Shown one piece after another: positions 24,801 to 39,530 of a stretch of DNA of 64,000 nt. The notes under the pieces were generated by a model, which did not search any database, had not been told where the DNA came from, and saw nothing but the letters and a program-made list of their open reading frames with translations. A program made the position numbers and the translations under genes. Each line of letters opens with the position of its first letter. Positions within the stretch are counted from its first letter, which is position 1. This stretch comes from Lasioglossum baleicum. Lineage: Eukaryota > Arthropoda > Insecta > Hymenoptera > Halictidae. The stretch lies in contig NC_134931.1 in the NCBI RefSeq assembly GCF_051020765.1, positions 19,484,810-19,548,809 of the forward strand, read 5' to 3'.

Positions 24801-27800
24801 AGCGAGAAGCTTCTTCTGTACTCTCATTTACTAAATAAAACGAATCCTTGGCATTACTTTATTTCATAACCTCGTAGAATTCCAACACAACCGTCGACCG
24901 TGTCAAATAGTGGGGGAACGTCACTATGTACCGACCTCAGCGGAACAATGAAGTGGGAGACTTCATTATCTACAAACTGAATACTTACATACATTTGTGT
25001 TTCAAAAAGAGTTTATTCCGAAAAGAAATCCCGAAGTTAAATTCGAACAAATCAATCTCTACATATGTCACATGTTCTCTAGGAGTTTACAACAGAACCC
25101 AAGTTGAATAAATTTTTCATGCGTGCATGTACTGCAACTGAAGGTAAATTCCATGCAGCACACGTGAAATTTAAGACCGTCACTTGGAATAGTTGATGTT
25201 AGGGGATTTTTGCATTTCGACGTGCCGTGGGCCGGATTGGCGTGAACGATCGGTGTACGCAAATCAATTGGCTGTCGTAATGATACCTGCGCCGCGTAAA
25301 TCGCAACGACACCTGTACCAGCGTATATCTTTCGGCTGTAATCATATTTATCATCTTTCCGGACGAAAAACCATGGGATCCGCAGCGGCGCGGCACTGTG
25401 ACACGCAGAGTCCGCTCGACCGTCGCGTATACAGAGTAATCTGCAGCATTTGGTACGTGTCCCGCGTTTCAACGTCCAGCGAATCGATTACAAAGCCTAG
25501 GCACGATAAACCCTGGCACACATTTAATCGTCGTATTTAACCGGTTCCCAATATTTACCGACGTTTGTCGTCCGTCGTCAAAATATTCCAAGCCCCGTAA
25601 CATTTTTACCGTGTGCCGCCACCGCCTCTGTAGTCGGTCGCCAACACCGGAACATAAATCGCTTCCCAATTGCGAAACCCATCGCGAATTATACAGACGG
25701 ATTTGTCTTTGTTTTTCTCATTAAGCGACTCGAGCCTCTCTGAAACGTTCGTTTGGCCCTCGTACGATCCTGAAATATTCATTCATTCATTTCGTTGCAG
25801 TTCAGTCGGGCAAGTAGTGTTTTATTCGTAATTTCAATGTAAAACCAATCAGAGGGAAATCAAACATTTTAAAGTACCCAGGAACACGATATGTATGAAT
25901 TTTCGACCGAGGAGCGAAATTGTACAATAATTTTGTGAGAATGTGCACGCTCGCATTTAATGTTTGCTTCAATGATTGACATTCAAACGCTGAATGGTAA
26001 TTTTATTTTTACGATTACCTCGTAGCGACATCAGAAGGTTGTAATATGGTAACGTTATAACGATAAAACCAAAGACAAGCAAGAACAACGTTAACAATCC
26101 GCAATTGTCATATTGTGTTCATTTTTCTAGACTTGTTCCCAGTGAAAGGTTAATAAAAGTGTTACAAGGACATGAAAAATTTAATTTTCGAAACCAATGA
26201 AATTCTTCTCTACGTTGTGTGAATCGAATCGAACTCTCCACAGTGCCGGAAACAAAAATGAAACGACGAGTTCGATAAATAATGATGAAGTGCACGAGCT
26301 AGTGAACACAGTTAGAGTAATCGCTCTAACAATGAATGCCGGCCGTTCGGTGCATTCTTGTTTCACCGGAGATATTGCTCCGTTTAAAATGGACGGGACG
26401 CTTAAACACCATTTTGTTCGGCGGGCGGGCGGCCGTATCAAAGAGATTTTACGAGTTAGGCGCAAAGCTCGACAGGAACCATTCTATCGAATAAAAATCT
26501 GTGGATTCGTTTTTCTGAAAGGACTACGCGAGCTTCCCCGGGGGATCCTTTGAGATGTGTCCGTGTGTGAATTAAACTTTAATTGCTTGAAGTTCGATCG
26601 TTTGACGATTCGCGTTCGATAGCCAGCGAAGCGTGGTTATAGTTTTCGGGGTACTCCATAAGGAGCCCGGAGGATGAGCCGAACGCCTAACCAGCGACGA
26701 ACGTAATTTCGTAACTCGGCAACTATAAATATCATATTGTAATCCATCGACGGTTGCACCGACCCCCGCGGGCTTTAGAATTGAAAATCTCCGACGGCAG
26801 GCGTTTGCCGTCTAGACCTCTCAATTATTCGTTGATCCCGGCGTACAAAACTTTGTCCTTACCTTAATGAGAACTGGATCCGTTGGTACGTAGTCCCAGG
26901 AAAATGTAGGATTCGTAGAATGGCCAGGCGTTGCGTTGTTCAAACCGAAAACCCCGGCCAAGATGCAACTTTATGCGTTAACTTCTTCCACCTGACGTTG
27001 CACCGATGATACTCAAAAACTGCACGGCTCCCGGGAAGTTCCGTGCCGAGTGCTACTCGCGGAGAAACAGAGTTTGGTATTAAAAGTGTCGGAAAAGTCT
27101 CGCCTCTACTGTCCTTCGTCGAGTCTAAATGAAATGCAACAGAGACTCGTTCCGATGCAACCCAAATTGAAAGATGGTCATTCGACTGTACCAAAACGGA
27201 CGCAACTATTACATATCAAACAATAGGTGTCCGTAAGAGGATTTCGAACGCATGTATCAGTCCAGTTGCTGTTTCGGCGGGGACGAATGAATATTTAAAC
27301 GAATCCCGATAAAAAGAGAGACGTTGTAGGTCCGAAGCGAGGCAATAAATTTGTCTAATTGATTTTTCAGTCTCCCGGCGCGGCAGGGCGCGCCGAGCCG
27401 GTCCGAGCGAGAATCACTGTCTACGCGTTATAACCTTAATTAACATACAGAACGCGACGATATAATCGCGCAAAATTCCAGACAAACGATCCCGGAATGC
27501 GCGTTCTCTGTCTTCCCTTGTTCCATCCCTCCTCGAACGAATTCACCAAACGAAAAGCATACACGTGGTGGACAGACAGAAGCGGGCGCAGCCGAAATGG
27601 AAATAAAAGCGTTGGAACGAAAGGGGAGAAAGAGAGAGGGGAAAACACGAGAGGAGAGGTGCATCAGCATTGTAGCAACCGGGATCCGGTCATTGACAAA
27701 CGGACCACCGCCGCGCCACCACGTTGTATCCTCGCGTTTCGCCATACAAGAAGCATGGTAACTACCTTTTGGCGGCCTCATGTTATTTCAATACGCATCG

Positions 27801-30000
27801 CATCATGGTAATGGAAAAATGCCGGTCGTAAGGATCATCCAACGTGAAGCCTCTCTCTGCAGATTGTTCTGCAGGCATTCTCTCCTGCGCGACCCGTGTT
27901 TCATTCCGAAGATCCTGTCGTGTTCACCACGAAAGCTTCGTTTCATTTCCAAACAAAAACATCTGCACTTCGAGATTATTTCAAATCCCGCGATACGCTC
28001 CTCAATCTGTTTGAATTTTAATTAATTTCTCCTCGTTTCGTGGCGCGCCCACGTTTTCTTTCAAACTACTCTTTGGGGGACGTTTACGGAGACTGCGATA
28101 GGCTATACAACCGTCTTCAATCCTTATTTCGAAACTTGTCAGTCGCACTCTCTCCTGGTGAAGTTGTCCACACCCTACTGAATGTAATTTCTAAACTCGG
28201 TGGGCAGCGATTCAGACGAAACAATAATGGTACATCTGTCGAACATTGGGAATTTAATGATTGGTTTTTCTTGGTTCTTCATTGTTGGTAACCGGATATT
28301 AATCCATTTTGATATTGACATTCACAAGGGGTGCAGTTTTTACCACTACAGGCTCCAAAAATTCAATACAACATAACTCATTGTCGGTGAAACAAGCAAA
28401 AGTTGAGGTAGAATTGAATTGTCTAGTACTTCTCTAGCCCAGAAATGGTTAATAAGGAAGATCCGAGCAGCGTTGCATTCCCGGTGTTATTCCCGCTCAT
28501 CGGCCTCGTGCAATTTGCAACTTGCGGACCATCTTCCTTTCGCGGGTGAGTTCACGCGTGCGAAACGAGCAGTCCCGTCCGCTCGGTCGCGAAAAATGTC
28601 GTGACGTAAATGTTCATCATTGCCGACGCTCGGAGGGAGAAAGAAATGTGGGCGGAATCTTCCTTTCGGTCGCCCGGGAGCTGAGACCGTTTGCATTAAT
28701 TTGAATGGGAATTGCGACGACGCTTGTCGCCTTGGCTATGCCTTGGCTGCGCCTTGCCACGGCTCTCCTCTCTCGGACACGTCGCTTTCCTTTTCCTTGA
28801 ACAAGTCACCACTTTTCGCTGTTTGTTATCCCGCCGGAGTTCTCCTTATTTCGCGGTGCCGCCACCATTTATTTCCGGCTCGTGCCGCGTCGGATGACGA
28901 TCTCGCCTCGTCTGCCTCGAAGCACTCGAGAAGCGTTCATCGCCAATTTGCCGTTCCTCGAGGACACGCGAAATTACGAAATATCCCTTCTTACATTTCG
29001 CACGATCTTTTGCAGCATGCTGATCCGTTGACCTGGCCATTTTTCGAATACAGGCGTTCGTAAGGATTCGAAACGTATTATCATCTATTTTAATAATTAT
29101 AACACATAGTTTTGATGATTTTACAAAACTGGTGGTCTTCGAATCCGTTTAGACATTGGTTCATCAATTTTTTTCTATATATTTGTAATGGTATTTTATC
29201 TAGATCCAGAATAAATAAATCCCTGCAACGAATAACAAATAGAATCATATAAAAGAAACAATATAGTATTTTTGAAACGTTAATGAATGCATATGCAAAA
29301 CTGATGTCGGTCAATATTCAATATATTAAATATTCAACAAGATGTACTACACCTATTTCAGCCGCGGACAGACCGCAATCTGAACATCTAAAACACGAAT
29401 CAGTGACTTTAGTTATAACGAAATAACGCATAACGAAATAACGTAGGAACACAGTTGCATTATTGTTGATTCGCAAAACTTCCGTAGACAAGAAACGAAC
29501 TTCTATTCAACCCGGGTTCCCCGCAATCGACGCGTATTTGCATAAAGATCACACAGCAATCTAATACCGAACAAGTTTCCGTAAAAGGCAAGACAACTAG
29601 AGAATTCCGCGGTCGGACGAATCTATTTAAACGCATCGTCGGCGGAAGCACCCCGGCGCGCGGCACACGAGGTAATTTCGCGTGTGCCTCGATCGAATTT
29701 TCCGCGGCTTGTGTCATTCCCAACGGCCATCATCAATTCACGATTGTTTTCACCGACGCGACGATGCTGGTTGACCGGGCTGCGGGAACATTGGACACCG
29801 TCGAACAGAAGCAAAGCGAGTGTTGGGGTACACTGGACACCGGTGACCGGTCGAGGGTCGAAGTTCATCTGTATTCAAAAGGGCATAATTTTTCGTGGCA
29901 TCGGAGAGCCGGCGAAATGAGCCGGACCATTAATTAGAGGTTTCGGTTGGAGGAAAAAGGCGAGAGAGAGAGGAGTGTAACGACAGCCGGGGGAAGTTCT
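21810..30000. other. Non-coding stretch, no gene recognised
   Basis: GC-rich islands (22.0-23.0, 23.9-24.7, 27.4-27.8, 28.4-29.0 kb) are separated by AT-rich DNA. The two longest plus-strand frames, at 23794-24429 (211 codons) and 22728-23252 (174 codons), have no domain I recognise and no splice-site frame that supports them. A perfect 15-bp tandem duplication lies at 29415-29444. A T-rich acceptor-like sequence ends at about 27371, and another ends at about 25800, neither with a matching donor. Confidence 0.6.
29415..29444 (+). repeat. 15-bp tandem duplication
   Basis: ATAACGAAATAACGC is followed directly by the same word ending in T. One mismatch in 15. Confidence 0.85.
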
Positions 30001-31664
30001 GCAGAGAGTCGAGATATAGAGGGGGTCAGTATATCGGCGGGGTACGAGGGGTAAGAGGGACGTAATGGGAGCGAGTCGTCAGTGCCAGCAGCATATTCCG
30101 CTAAATCAAAAGCAGCCCCAGCACTATTCCTCATACGGGAAGGCGGGAAGAGAAGATCCGGGGTATCCAAGGGGGGGCTGGGGGATATATCGTGGGAGCA
30201 AGGGGGTAAGCGAGGGAGGCGATGATTTAACCGGTGGGATAGCCTACGTGGACAGGTGACCCGCAAGTTCCACGCAGACTGTCCTGCGTCCGTCAACTAG
30301 GCTTGATTTAGGGCGGACGACAGCCAGGATGGCTCGCCGAGTGAACCAGTCCGCCGCGCCGCACCGCGCGCCGTGCCGCATGCCGGTCAGGTGGGAGCGA
30401 CCGGCAGATCGCGACATAGCATCCATCCTGCGTATCTTTTAACTGGACGGCCGATATCGGTCCGGTGACGAGTGCCCCGTCGACACAGAGTTGCCGAAAC
30501 GTCAAATCATTTCGGCAAGGTAAACGCGATCACTATCCTACACCTACGACTGCACCAGGTGGCAGGTTTATGACGCTGACCGCTCCTATCCAGATAGTAG
30601 TACGATATGCATTTTGTTTTGCTTGTTGTGTTTGGCCAATTTTTGAGGTTTTTGAGGCTTCGGGCGGGATGAGCGAATATTGACTTGGTGAGAATCTGTG
30701 GAGGTGACGGATCGAAATAGGAGTCTGTTAAATACTCTAGTCTGTGAGATGATTAGTATGCAAGATGTATTTATTTATACGTGATGTCCAAATAGAGAGA
30801 CTCTTCTCGAATTAATGACTTTTTAAATGAGGAACTGATGAACACTCGCCGCCAGTGCCCCGGTCAGCGGTCCTCACAACGATCAGGAAAATTCAAAACT
30901 ATGTTTTAGAAACACGGGCGTTTCCAAAAGAAAACGATACCGATCTTCTAAGGTAAAATGATACAGAGAGAAAAACTGAGGGGGGTCGACGAGACGGTTA
31001 CGAAACTTCAGAAGGTAGAATATAACGTAGTCGAATGTCGTTTCCGGTGTCAATAGCGCCGAACTGATCGATAGATCGGTGTCAATCTTTATTACGTCAA
31101 ATTATGTACAATGAGAGTGTTAACATAAATACAGGAAAAATCTCTAACAACTACGAAGAATCATCGTCCGAGACACTGTCGATCCGCGTGATCGTCAATG
31201 TAGTAATATACACTAATATCGGAATTATTATTCAGACAGCGAGCGTTTCCGTGATCATGCACATAACATTTGAATAGCTGCATATGTCGAAAGAACCGTG
31301 GATTGGACGTAGTTCCGGTGTACGCGCTACGTGCTTCGATGATTTATTCGCGCGTGCCCGCGAACTTTTGGTCCGCGAATTCGGTTCGTTTTATTACCCG
31401 TAGTCGTTCAATTTCTCGATTTTGGGAGACTGCAGATTTTCGAAAGAAATCTAAGCAACTGCAGCGGCGTGCGAACAGCTATATTCTCGATTTAATCTCG
31501 ACTAGCGAAAAACAGGATCGCCGATTCGCGCCTGGTACTCGTTACGGTTTGCCGAATAATTATCGGGCCCGGGAGCCGACACTGGCGAAGCGGCGAGCGC
31601 TCTCGTTGTTTTCGAAAATTTGATTAAATTCCGCTCGTCCGAGCGGGCGTGCCGGCGGTGTCGA

Positions 31665-31677
31665 GGGGGGGGGGGGG
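31665..31677 (+). repeat. Poly-G tract (13 G)
   Basis: Thirteen consecutive G residues are followed by AGGG. This is compatible with G-quadruplex formation and prone to length polymorphism and sequencing error. Confidence 0.9.
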
Positions 31678-33559
31678 AGGGATCGGTTCTTGCGAAGGGA
31701 AGCATCGTGTTTGCATAAAATATTCTTCCCCGGGGAAAAAGAGGAAGCGAACGAGACGTAGGCTCCACCTCCGGCCTGAATCAGCCACGGAACCGTGATT
31801 CACGGTTTTGCGTGCCGAGGAGTTCCGTCGATATCCCTTTCTCCGGGACTGGAATCCCGGAGTCACGAAAGATGCGTCAGACCCGGACAACTTGCGTATT
31901 TTAATCTTAACTGGAACTTAAAAGTAACGTACATCTGTGCATCATTCAATTCACATGATCGTGTCTCTCAATAATTTTGAAACGGTGCAAGTGAAACGCA
32001 GTTCACTATTTCAATCACGGATGCGTTTATCATCTGTTCGTTAAAGTTGAGTCCACACTTCTTTTACCGAATAAAAGAAGAAGGCAACAGGAGGCGATAA
32101 AAAGTTGCTCGATATTGTATCGGTGTGGATGTAGCTTCATGTTCAATTATCTCGTAAGCTTTTCCTTACTGAACCTTACTGAATTTGTTTTTTTATACGA
32201 AAAAAATTTTTGGTACAATGTAATATTTACTATCGTTATTTACGACTTCTTGCAGGATAATTATACAAAAATTTATTTCTCTTTATTGTCTGTATTATCG
32301 CGTGCCAACATTTGGGTTCAAGTTATCGAGATAGTTAATTTTGTACTTGAATAGCGACAAGCTACATACTTGTGCAATTTAATAAATTTCTCTTGGTTAA
32401 TGTTAGCCTACAACCATGTTGACTGCGGTACTATAAACTGGCACTGATAAAAATTCCGCAAGATTGTAGTAATTTATTTTACGACTAGAACCTTGCATGT
32501 CGCAGATCTTGATAAAACTTTAACACAAAAGTGAACTTTCAAGTCTGAAGAAAAAATTGAATCAGCCACATTCGACTGAACCTAAACAATTCCTGAACTA
32601 AGGACTACCTTTATATTTCTCCGGTCTGAACACAATGTACCACTTACGAATCAAATTAAACTGTGGAAGACTAAGGGAGGATCATAAAACAGAGTAAAGG
32701 GAGCGCCTTGTTGGCCATTACTTTTAAGAAACACTAAACCGCAGTGTAAAACGGTCGCTATTTCTTTCCTGTGTTACAATACCAATACGCGTTTGCAGCA
32801 GTTCGAAAATTTACGAACCGGTTGTACCTTAAGGCGCAGACTTTCATATCTAAATTAGCATCGAGTCAAGCGAGTTGATCGATTCACCGGCAGCAATAAT
32901 CATAACGCCGTCATAAATTCCGCGTTCCTTCGCCACGTTAAGGGGAAGGTTTTCTAATTTCTAATTAGTCTGTGTGGAGGCTCGGCTTACCGGGCACAAT
33001 TCGCGATGGCTCTCGAAGTAGATCGGCACAAAACGGCGTGATTTGCGTTCGTGCAACGAACGAGGGTAATTATCGTCTGGTTGGCGCGAGACTTCTTACC
33101 AACCGAGCTCGCTGGAGAAAATAAATCGGTGATTTATAAAAACGAATGCCGTGACGTGTATGGCATCGACGTAGGCCTATTTATACTTCCAGCCAGTCCC
33201 TGCAACGCTATATAATCTTGTTATAACTTATACATTTCCACGTACACTTCCTGTCACCGGAATCCACAACCATTCCACTCAATCTATTGCGGGAACAATA
33301 ACTGTAGTAATGAACGAAAACTGGTACAATTTAAGATTGTAGATTCTAGAAACGTATTGATATTAATTCTGGCCGTCCACCGAACAGAGAGGAGAATCCA
33401 TGGGGCTAAAGGGCAGGGAGCAGGGGGGTCTGAATGGGAGTCCAGGGGGATGGATGGGCACCGCGAAGAAACGAGTCCGCGACGGGCAGGAAAACGGAGA
33501 CGGAGAGAAAGCGAGTCGAGGGAGCAAGGAAAAGGGAGAACGAGTGCATCGTAGCGGGC

Positions 33560-33596
33560 ATTAATGAGCGCTCTAATTAAAACACCGGCTAATGAG
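33560..33596. promoter_or_regulatory. Possible homeodomain-site cluster
   Basis: ATTAATGA, TCTAATTAAAA and CTAATGAG fall within 37 bp of otherwise GC-rich DNA. TAATTA-type cores are bound by many homeodomain proteins. Such words arise readily by chance, so regulatory function is speculative. Confidence 0.2.
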
Positions 33597-36500
33597 AATA
33601 TATTAGAACGATGTTGCCCTGTTTTGCACGCACGTGGGCTTCATGGACTCTAGCTTCTCGTCCCCCTCGGTGCTCCCGGGATCCGAGTCCCGTGCGGTGT
33701 GGATCGATATGCGGCCCCCGATGCATGGAGGAAATCACTCGCCGCGGATCCCCGTAATGATTTTTATCGTGTCACCGGTAGTGCCGCTTAATGAGCAGGA
33801 TTTCTTCACAATAGTGCCCCCCTTATTGCCCCCTCCCTCCTCTGCTCCTCTCGTTCCCCCCTTGTGTCTGCACACGATCGAACGAGAGAGTTCTCCACGG
33901 CGCGCGGCGCGGCGGAGCAGATTTTGAATGGAACGACTGTGATACTGATATAATCGGGCAGCCAAGGCAACGAGTGGGACCAGCACAGCGGTGGCAGCGC
34001 AGACTGTCGGCTGTCGTGTAACTAGATCTGTTGGGTTAGATCTGTCGCTGCTGCTGTTAAAGGGGTCGTTCGCGGTTGCCTGACACTGGGAAAACGTATA
34101 GCTGGCACATTATGTAATGGATAAGTAACCCCCAAAGTGTATACGTTACCGTTTGTACGTCGACTGCCACAAGGACTGCAGAACGTTAATGTTTATCCGG
34201 GATAATTAGGCGACTGCTATTACAGCCGCCGGAATAAGAATGGCCCCGCCGGGACGGGCTGCGCAACTCTCGAACGTGAATTAAGGCTTCCTTAGTTACT
34301 GACTCGCGAATGATAACAATTGTAAATGCACTTAACGCTTACTTTATTCAACACTAAACAGGATAAAAATTATTAGGAAACGTTTAAAGTGAAATGGAGT
34401 AGAGTGTGTCCGTAATTAAGAGAATAATAGATAATTTCGTGCTACTATTCTAATTAATCTTACCAACTAACTAATTTCATACAGCAATAAATTATTTTTG
34501 TTGCATCAAAACCAGTTACTGCGACAGTATCGATCTCCATCGGAACAAACGGCAGGAAGCGCATTGAGATTGTACACTCTGCAGCATCACGTAAAATATT
34601 TACACGCAACAACGTCGTAGTTTTACGTCATCAGTTGGGACTGTGTAAAGACTCGTTACCGCGGCACACCGGCGTGCAAAATATTTACGCAAAATCACCG
34701 GCCGGATACTATTACATTTCCATTATTACATGGGCGAGCCGGCTCGTTCCTCGTTATTCTCCAAGTGCTCGCATCAGTCAGCCAATTTGTCGTAGTCGAG
34801 CCAATTGCGAACGATAGTACGGCCGGCATTGCTCGTTGGAGTAAACTACAATCGGATATTCGCGTGACCACGGATCAAGATAATTAGGACACAGCGTAAT
34901 CGGGGCACGTGTCCCGGATGGTAAAGTACGCCCGGTACGTGGCAATCATTTTAATGATTTAGGAAGTACCGGTTAGCGGTTTCAAAATGGCAGGTGGCGC
35001 CGCTAGAGAACGATTCTTTGAAACCGACTCTGTTGCAAAAGAGTAGGACACTCTGTGCGTGGCGGATATATTTAATCTTTCAAATTAAAAGTTCACACCA
35101 GATTCAGTGTTTTCGTGCTTTATAATTGTGCTCTGTTCCAAAATACTTTATCCATGGGCTATAGACTTCCAAAAATATAATGTACCTTCAATCTGCAAAA
35201 CACATACCATTGATATTTGGCGCACGAGGGCCGGCGCGGCGGTATTGTCTCCCAAGATTCGCTCGCGAATATCGCGGAAAGTCATTGTTTACGCGTCCAC
35301 CGTGAAATTATAAAGAATTTTATGCGAGCGAGAGCTGCGCGGACGAGGGAAGCCGGATATCGTTCTCTGTTTCCTTTTTATCCCGGCCCTCCCGGGGAAT
35401 CTTTTCATAATGAAGTCACGGAGGATGCGAGTCTCGGTCCGTTTCACGGCTCGTACGAAATACCAGACGGTCTGGTGTCCCCGCTGTTCAGCGTCCCGTC
35501 GACAATTCCGCCGCTTCGGCTCCGCGAGCTACGACTCGTAAACAATACAAAGTGCTCGCGGCAAACAAATATAGCGCCACGTTTTACGGGCACGCCGTTC
35601 CTTTTATTGCCCTACGGAAACTCGCTCTATCGAACGGGAATATTGTTTCCTTCTTCTTCATCTTCCTCTGTATGATGTTTTTTTTCTTCTTCGGCTCGCA
35701 TCTTCATTCCCTCGGACCTCTGTTGGGCCAGAAGCGAAGGGAAGAAGGAAACCGTTTCCGTCGGTCGTCGACAGTCCCCCGATCCGCCGTTTATAGGTCG
35801 TTTAATCGCCGTGTGCCCCGACATCGTTGCTTGTCCCCCAACGCGCACCCTGTAATCCCGCTTATCGCTGCGATCTCGAACCTCCTCAATCGTGTTTCGT
35901 TCGCACTAATAACGATAACTTCACCGCCAGCACCGATTGCTTCCACGCGAGTCTCCGGGCTCGTCTCCCGGCTCGTCTCCCGGCCTCCAGTTCCAATTAC
36001 AATTAAACGTAACGATGTTTTACGACCCCGACGACCGCCCACGCCCTCGCCGATCAGCGATCGTCGAAGCTGCGGGTATAAATATAAATTTTCTTCCGCT
36101 CCTCTGCCCTCCCCCCTCAAGATAGTCTTCTGGACCCGTTCGATTTCTTCATCCCTTAGCCAGACAACCATGCAGGGGTTCCGCGTTCTTGTCTATCTTC
36201 GGTAATCCCAATTACTGGAGACTTCCAGCTGGTCCTAGGATCACAGGTAGAGTCAAAGTTTCGGTCCCTTTCGAAAGATCCACTGCTGCGATGCTGTAGC
36301 CGCTGTCGCTGTTGCCCCTTCATTCCATCCACGGCGACCTTTTCTTTCTTTGCAGCTACTTCCCGGCCGGATGTGTACGCTTTCTGGCGTCCAATCGAGT
36401 CGCCACGCCGCCGACGCGACGGGAACAAAGACATTTCCAGGGATGTCTCTCTGGGGCCACATCGGGCAAGACGGGTGGACGGATTTAATTAACTGGATAT

Positions 36501-38835
36501 CCGTCTCTCCGCTCGTAATCCCCGTCATTAAAGGTGTCTCTCGATGGGCGCGCGTCTGTACGTCGATAAGTCGCTCATGAGGAACCAAGGAATAATAAAC
36601 TGTTTCCACGGGAACTGGTTCAAGGGATACCTTATTAACCTGGCTGCGCCAGTGTGTTTGATTTAGGAATTTGCTTGGTCGACTGGTTTGCTACGAAAAA
36701 TGTTTTACATCTTTATTTCAGATATATATATATTTATCAATTTTCTCATTATTTCTCACCTCATCTGATTATTTTTAATATTTGGTTGTATTTCTCTTAC
36801 ACGAGAATATTTCCACATTTTGCTTGACATCGATATAATGAAGAATTAATTGTAGTCTCGTCGGAAAATATAACGTTCACATTTCCTTTACCCAAGATTA
36901 GAATTAAATATTCAAGGTCAGTTTGACTATATCATTAAACAATCACCATTGCGATATTATTTATAACGAATGCGCAATAAACATATCATTGTGCTAGAGG
37001 ATTATATAAAGTTTCCGAAAGATATTTTCTAGTCTTCAAAATCCCATTTTTGCTCTCTGCTGGAGCTAAGAGTGTTACCATGCCAACAGAAGACAGTTCC
37101 GCGACGTTACCCGCCACGAAACAAACAGAGCAGTGTCGTACCAGCGGTTTCCCTTTTTCCCTGTTGCAGAAACCTCGAAACTTCGGAAAGCCGGAAGAAT
37201 TGAGTGACATTCGCTGTCAGAAAACGACCGGAATAGTACCTGGTCGTTCCCCGTGCGCACGGCGCGACTTTTATTTACCCGTAACGCGTTTATAGAATAG
37301 TAATATGCCCGTGTTACGCCGTCAGAATGTACATTGCACGGTACAAATTTAAATATATATAAGTTGCCGGGTAACTTCGGGCGAGACGATAGACTCGGGA
37401 AAAGTTTCGCAACCCCAGCCAAGAAAGTTGACGAGGTCCCCGCACCTAGCCGCAGGTATCGATCAAGAGATCGTAAATTTTCACCGTTGAAGTCGCTCTG
37501 TGGACGAGGGGGGTGGTTAAGGAATACGTGATACGTGATGCAGGATGTCTCTCTCGCGTTCCGGAACAACCGGAACGCCTCGTAAAACACGGACACGCGA
37601 GACAACCGAATAAAAACCTCCCAATGACGCCATCTGCAACCCTCTTTACGGCAATACGTCCCGCGCGTTCGACCCTGGCTCGTCGCTCTTTCCACGGTTT
37701 TTCCTAGGAGCTTGGTGGCGATCCAGCGGCCATTACTTCTCGCATTCGTTGCTTCTTGCCGCGATCTTCTTCCTCGAGTCCCGAGATTACGGTAACTTCT
37801 TAAGAGATTGGAGACTTTCCTGGATCGTCCCCTGGCCGATCAAACTCTCTCGCTCTCTCCATCTTCTGTCTCATCTCTCTCTCTCCTGGATCCAAGTTTC
37901 GAGACCGACTCGCGTGTGTCGCGCGATGAAAGGCTCCGGAACTTGATTAATTTCATTGTTCGAAGTTGGATTCCGGATCTCTGGATCCTCGCGTGCCCCG
38001 ACTAACCTTCTCCAGTCAACTCGTTAACTTGATATTCCTATTTTCGGTCTGTTTGCCGCGCCTCTTTCGCAGTCTACGTTGGTCGACGCGGCTCGGTTTG
38101 ATTCCGGGCGAGTCGTGGCCCGAACTAATACAGACTCCGGCGGATCGATCCTCGAGTCACGTTGTACTCGAAACTCGCGAGATTCCCAGCCGGTCGTGCA
38201 AAATACTCGAGAACATCGGCCCTTAAGCGCCGCAAACTCCGCTTTCACGAAAATCCGCCGAGCGAGGCCGAGGCCTTTGATGGCCACCGGCACGTCTTAA
38301 TCGCAAGACAATCCATCAAAGCTTGTTGACAGCAAGAACCGCATATCCTGGTAGCTCGGAGCGTACCACGATAGCCTGAAAGGGGTGGTGATGTTCGAGG
38401 GCCGCTTAAGTGGTCGAACGTCGACCGGTTCCTCCTCGGAACGGAAGGATGAGGAGGACGATCACGAGGATGAGGACGAGCAGGGAAACTGTTCAACAGC
38501 CAGAGGACACCTGGTGGAGTTAGCTGGATATGCTGGCGCAATCAAACGACCGAAAAACGCTACTTGTAATTTCGACGCGCGTTATCCGCGACCCTCGACT
38601 CGCCGATTCAAAGAGAAAACGAGAGCAGAAAAAAAGGGAAAGAGAGAGAGAGCTTGCTCGTGGTGAAACTCGCGGCGCGGCGTGTCGACAGAGGGGATGA
38701 GCCTACCATCTGGAAGCACACCGATGCAACTTCCCACACTTTCCGCTTCCCCGTGCTTCACCCTATAGGAATTTACCGCCGGGGTAACTTTTGATTCGAC
38801 TTCGACGGCAAAGGGACCGGTGACACGGTTCCTCT

Positions 38836-38852
38836 TCTCTCTCTCTCTCTCT
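38836..38852 (+). repeat. (CT)n microsatellite
   Basis: A short uninterrupted CT run within a T/C-rich stretch. Confidence 0.85.
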
Positions 38853-39530
38853 TTCATTTTATTTTTTGACGTTTTTTCACGGTTTACACGCGACGCTCCG
38901 GGTCGCGATAATCGATTGACCCCGTTTTCCAGTGAGTAATTTGCGACCCGTCAACGCCGCTCGTCAAAGGGTTAATTTATTAACAATGAGCTCCTTTGAT
39001 TGCTCGATTTTTTACTCTGCCCCAATGGCACATACGACTACAAGCTCGTCGGGAATTGTTCGTGATCGTGCGAACCCCGCACTTCTTCCTATGCTGTGCT
39101 CTCCGCTGATCTCTTCTCGTTCTTCTTGTTCCATTAAAGTGATTTCCTGAGACCGTCGGCAGTCCGTACGGAATGATAAAGGCACTCCGAGCACAGGTTG
39201 TAGGCGGCCGTATCGCGGTCATCGTAACACACGCGATCAGTTGACACGCTATATTAAGGGTGATGCATCGCTCCGATACGTCGATACTAATTATTTGCAG
39301 ATAAAACTCATCACTCAGCCGTGATTAATGACTGATCGAGGAGCCGGTCGTGGAATGTCGACGTCTCGGCGATCCGACGAAAACCATCGCGGCGTTGAAG
39401 AAAGCTTCGCTATCAATAGCGCGAGCAAGCGACAAAAACTGACAACTGGTCCAATTAATTTAAACCGGTTCAAACAAATTGCTTCAAAATATATATAAAT
39501 ATAATATAAATTCCTCAAGGGTTACTTTAA

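Larger units (their letters stand above)
30001..39526. other. Non-coding stretch, no gene recognised
   Basis: GC-rich blocks alternate with AT-rich DNA (around 32.1-32.8, 34.3-34.6 and 36.7-37.0 kb). The 217-codon plus-strand frame at 35552-36205 and the 206-codon minus-strand frame at 37075-37695 show no recognisable domain. A run of 13 G lies at 31665-31677, a 17-nt palindrome at 31791-31807 and a group of homeodomain-type TAAT words at 33560-33596. A strong-looking pyrimidine tract plus TGCAG ends at 36355, but no donor or conserved frame follows it. Confidence 0.6.

Noticed and set aside
35552..36205. Plus-strand open frame, 217 codons
   Set aside because: Contains runs of F, S, P and R from TTC/CT-rich DNA. 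Frames are open opposite it, and no domain is recognised.
36330..36580. Pyrimidine tract plus TGCAG at 36355 followed by an open frame
   Set aside because: The acceptor looks good, but no consensus donor ends the frame and the peptide resembles nothing known. Such acceptors are common in 64 kb.
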